Assembly (NCBI GenBank): GCA_028280145.1
Contig: JANQMM010000046.1
Span: 1 to 15,269, forward strand
Origin: Minisyncoccota bacterium
GTDB taxonomy: Bacteria > Patescibacteriota > Minisyncoccia > Phycocordibacterales > JACZSL01
Length of the DNA: 15,269 nucleotides
Direction of reading: 5' to 3'
A program made the position numbers and the translations under genes. The notes under the pieces were generated by a model. That model had not been told where the DNA came from, made no database searches, and worked only from the letters and a program-made list of their open reading frames with translations. The first letter of the stretch is position 1. Every line of letters begins with the position of its first letter. Of the stretch, positions 13,372 to 15,269 are shown piece by piece.

Positions 13372-13800
13372 ATGAAAATATTATTTGTTTGTCGTGGCAA
13401 TGTTGGGAGAAGTCAAATTGCAGAATTGATCTTTAATAGGAGATCGGACACCAGACACTTCGCATCTTCGGCCGGAACTAATGTTCGAGAAAAGGAAGGG
13501 CAATCGCTCGAAGAATTGGGCATGGGTGCACAGAATGTTGTTGAAACATTGAAAGAAGTAAACATCAATGCCGCCAATCAAAAACGGACGCAACTAACGG
13601 AAGCACTTATGGACGAGGCAGACATGGTCATTACAATGGCGGAAAAGGACAGGTCTCCGGATTATCTTTTGAATAACCCAGAGGCAATCTATTGGGAAGT
13701 ACCGGATCCAAAACATCAACCGGCTGAAGTCACAAGAGAGATCCGTAACACTATCTCAGATCTGGTCGAGAAACTGATCAATGATCTGAATCAGAAATAG
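13372..13800 (+). CDS. Low-molecular-weight tyrosine phosphatase / ArsC-like protein
   Basis: A 142-residue protein of the usual family length. The phosphate-binding loop C-x5-R is at Cys7-Arg13 in VCRGNVGRSQ, followed by the typical SSAGT strand (about 33-37). The general-acid aspartate is Asp112 in WEVPDP, matching the DP loop of this fold. Enzymes of this family dephosphorylate phosphotyrosine or phosphoarginine, or reduce arsenate. An arsenate reductase of the thioredoxin-coupled type would need two further cysteines; I see only Cys7, so phosphatase activity is more likely. It stands as a single gene with its own promoter. Confidence 0.88.
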   Translation: MKILFVCRGNVGRSQIAELIFNRRSDTRHFASSAGTNVREKEGQSLEELGMGAQNVVETLKEVNINAANQKRTQLTEALMDEADMVITMAEKDRSPDYLLNNPEAIYWEVPDPKHQPAEVTREIRNTISDLVEKLINDLNQK

Positions 13801-13837
13801 TTCCAATCTTGTCTCATGTAGCAGATCAAAGACCTTT

Positions 13838-13846
13838 TGTTATACT
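13838..13846 (+). promoter_or_regulatory. Extended -10 promoter, leaderless type
   Basis: TGT plus TATACT (13841-13846) ends seven bases before the ATG at 13854, which argues against the longer frame opening at 13809. Confidence 0.65.
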
Positions 13847-13853
13847 TGCTGTA

Positions 13854-14318
13854 ATGAAAAGGGTCTATGTGAGACAAGAGTGGAAACCGGAAGTTATTGA
13901 AGTTGCAAATGCTGTGATCCATGATATCCACAAGGTTGCTCCGGAACTTGAGGTTTTGTTCATGGGCGCGGCTGCTTTGGGGCTTCCCGGAAAAAATGAC
14001 GTAGACCTTGATATCTTGTGTGACCAGAAGGACTTACATACATACACAAGAAGATTGGAAACAATACTGGGTGAAGCCAAAAAGGGAAATGATGGAAGTA
14101 GCTCCTGGAATTTTGACCGAGACGGCTTTGAAGTGGACGTGTTCCTTTCTGATCCAAGATTTTCGCACGTTCCGGAACAAAAACGAATTTTTGATATTAT
14201 GAAATCCGACCGTCAGGCTTTTGATACATACAAACAATTGAAGATTGATTGTGACGGGTTGCCTTATGCGGAGTATGAAAGACGAAAAAAAGAATTCTAC
14301 AGGGAATTACTCAGTTGA
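13854..14318 (+). CDS. GrpB-like nucleotidyltransferase-fold protein
   Basis: A 154-residue protein. FMGAAALGLPGKNDVDLDI (36-54) fits the GrpB/UPF0157 pattern: a glycine turn, a GK, and Asp49/Asp51/Asp53 as possible metal ligands of a nucleotidyltransferase fold. A second acidic pair in FEVDVFL supports the fold. The ending, YKQLKIDCDGLPYAEYERRKKEFYRELLS, matches the C-terminal helix of GrpB proteins, where a YxxxK-type helix is common. In some bacteria this domain is fused to dephospho-CoA kinase, but here it stands alone. Its substrate is not known. Confidence 0.75.
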   Translation: MKRVYVRQEWKPEVIEVANAVIHDIHKVAPELEVLFMGAAALGLPGKNDVDLDILCDQKDLHTYTRRLETILGEAKKGNDGSSSWNFDRDGFEVDVFLSDPRFSHVPEQKRIFDIMKSDRQAFDTYKQLKIDCDGLPYAEYERRKKEFYRELLS

Positions 14319-14421
14319 TTAGTAGTCGACGGAATGGCGCTGTTCTAACATCCCTTATCGTACAAATCAAGGCAAAATCTTGCCAGATTTCTGCTATTTT
14401 CCAAGATGGTGTATTATTGTC

Positions 14422-14435
14422 TTACATTAATGTAA
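14422..14435. promoter_or_regulatory. Perfect 14-bp palindrome upstream of the YceI gene
   Basis: TTACATTAATGTAA is a perfect palindrome ending nine bases before the -10-like hexamer. It covers the -35 position and could be an operator for a dimeric regulator. Confidence 0.5.
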
Positions 14436-14444
14436 ATAGAATAA

Positions 14445-14450
14445 TATACG
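14445..14450 (+). promoter_or_regulatory. -10-like hexamer of the YceI gene
   Basis: TATACG ends five bases before the ATG at 14456. With TTACAT (14422-14427, in the palindrome) as -35, the spacer is 17 bases. Confidence 0.45.
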
Positions 14451-14455
14451 AACAT

Positions 14456-15217
14456 ATGAAAGCAGTCGTTACTATCATCGTACTTATTCTCGTGGGATTG
14501 GGAGTCTTTATGTACTTCAGCCCAGGATCAGAAGAAGTCGAGGTTACCGAGGGAGAAGGAGTTGAAGAGATTGTCGAAGAAGGCACAGAACGTGTTACGG
14601 CAGAGGATGGTTCATACGTTGTTGTATCTGAATCAAGCATCGTCAACTGGTCCGGACAAAAGCCGCTTGTTGAAGGGTATCTGAACACCGGCACATTACA
14701 AGTTACAGAAGGCGCGCTTGTTGTTGCAGGAGCTTCGTCAACAGGAAGTTTCGAGATAGACATGAATACGCTTTCGGTAAGCGAGACCAAAGCGAAGCCT
14801 GGTGCGGAATCATTGCTCGGGGATCACCTCAAGGGAGAGAATTGGTTCAATGTAGAAGAATATCCGACCGCTTCATTTGACATTGTAAGTGTCACACCAA
14901 CAGAGAACACTGAAGATTCATTCTTGTTTGACGTTGTAGGCGAGCTTACCATGAAGGGAGAAACCGGAGAGCTTGCTTTTCCTGCGCGTATTTACCAGAA
15001 CGAATCAGGCCAACTTGTTGCTGAAGCGGAGCTCGAATTTGACCGCACAAGATGGGGGATCACGGCAGGGTCCGGTTCATTCTTTGATAATCTTGCGGAT
15101 AATGTCGTCGATGACATGATCAAGCTTTCATTCACACTGGTTGCCGAGCCGCAGGATGACGCAATGATGGAAGAGGGTGCGGCCATGGAAGAAGAAACTG
15201 AAGAAGAGGAAGAGTAG
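14456..15217 (+). CDS. Membrane-anchored YceI-family protein
   Basis: A 253-residue protein. A hydrophobic anchor at about residues 3-22 (VVTIIVLILVGLGVFMYF) is followed by an acidic linker (about 24-50), the YceI domain (about 52-232), and a Glu/Met-rich acidic tail. Family signatures are clear: SIVNWSGQKP, GSFEIDMNTLSV, LLGDHLKGENWFNVEEYPTASFDI, GELTMKGETGELAFPA, and DRTRWGITAGSGSFFDNLADNVVDDMIKLSF. YceI domains are lipocalin-like barrels that bind long-chain polyisoprenoids outside the cytoplasm; the ligand here is inferred. ATG at 14456 was chosen because it opens directly on the anchor; the frame extends to 14315, overlapping the previous gene. A strong hairpin follows 24 bases after the stop. 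Confidence 0.93.
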   Translation: MKAVVTIIVLILVGLGVFMYFSPGSEEVEVTEGEGVEEIVEEGTERVTAEDGSYVVVSESSIVNWSGQKPLVEGYLNTGTLQVTEGALVVAGASSTGSFEIDMNTLSVSETKAKPGAESLLGDHLKGENWFNVEEYPTASFDIVSVTPTENTEDSFLFDVVGELTMKGETGELAFPARIYQNESGQLVAEAELEFDRTRWGITAGSGSFFDNLADNVVDDMIKLSFTLVAEPQDDAMMEEGAAMEEETEEEEE

Positions 15218-15240
15218 TACTGGCTACAAAATAGGGCATA

Positions 15241-15269
15241 TGAAAGGCCGCGCTTAGCGCGGCCTTTCA
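15241..15269. terminator. Terminator hairpin after the YceI gene
   Basis: Perfect 13-bp arms (TGAAAGGCCGCGC at 15241-15253 and its complement at 15257-15269) close a TTA loop. The arms begin with an A run and end with a T run, so it could work on both strands. The window ends at the last base of the arm, so any further T tract is not visible. Confidence 0.8.

Noticed and set aside
1..15269. CRISPR array, rRNA genes or insertion sequences
   Set aside because: No regularly spaced repeats, rRNA-like sequence or transposase genes were seen; the HUH protein fits a Rep better than a transposase.

Overview
The window looks like a chromosomal segment of a Candidate Phyla Radiation (Patescibacteria, Parcubacteria-like) bacterium carrying a small integrated element. 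Supporting signs are moderate GC, tRNA genes without an encoded CCA tail, a release factor 2 with a shortened N-terminal domain, many short genes without Shine-Dalgarno sequences, and accessory proteins of types common in that radiation. RF2 (specific for UAA/UGA) is present and UGA ends several genes, so the genetic code appears standard. The lineage is my inference; it was not checked against a database.

Region by region: (1) 1-480 holds the 3' half of a tRNA-Thr(CGT), a bidirectional terminator, and a convergent gene for a small two-helix membrane protein, the only gene here with a strong Shine-Dalgarno site. (2) 599-4806 is a core block, prfB-ftsE-ftsX-pyrG, all on the + strand and tightly packed: translation termination, the FtsEX complex that controls septal wall hydrolysis, and CTP synthase. 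(3) 4884-7402 is a tRNA-Gln(CTG) followed by an integrated element read on the minus strand: a small protein, an HUH rolling-circle Rep and a large serine recombinase. The recombinase stop codon lies inside the tRNA T-arm. A near-perfect 50-nt hairpin lies just upstream of Rep and is a candidate replication origin. (4) 7403-7702 is a non-coding stretch with small repeats where the far end of the element may lie. (5) 7703-9317 holds an AbiEii-type nucleotidyltransferase with what looks like a WYL domain fused at its C terminus, followed by a nucleoside deoxyribosyltransferase-like protein. This is the best candidate for a little-described defence or toxin module. (6) 9414-15269 holds single-gene units: an anchored extracytoplasmic protein, a gluzincin-like HExxH metallopeptidase, a TrmB-like regulator divergent from an unknown gene across a perfect inverted repeat, a low-molecular-weight tyrosine phosphatase/arsenate reductase-like protein, a GrpB-like nucleotidyltransferase and a YceI-family protein, ending at a strong hairpin.

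The strongest cross-cutting signal is promoter placement. Eleven genes have a -10-like hexamer (mostly TATACT) ending only 5-7 nt before the start codon, often with an extended TGN and never with a Shine-Dalgarno site. In such a layout transcription would begin at or next to the start codon, so most genes here are probably expressed from leaderless mRNAs. This pattern was also used to choose start codons.
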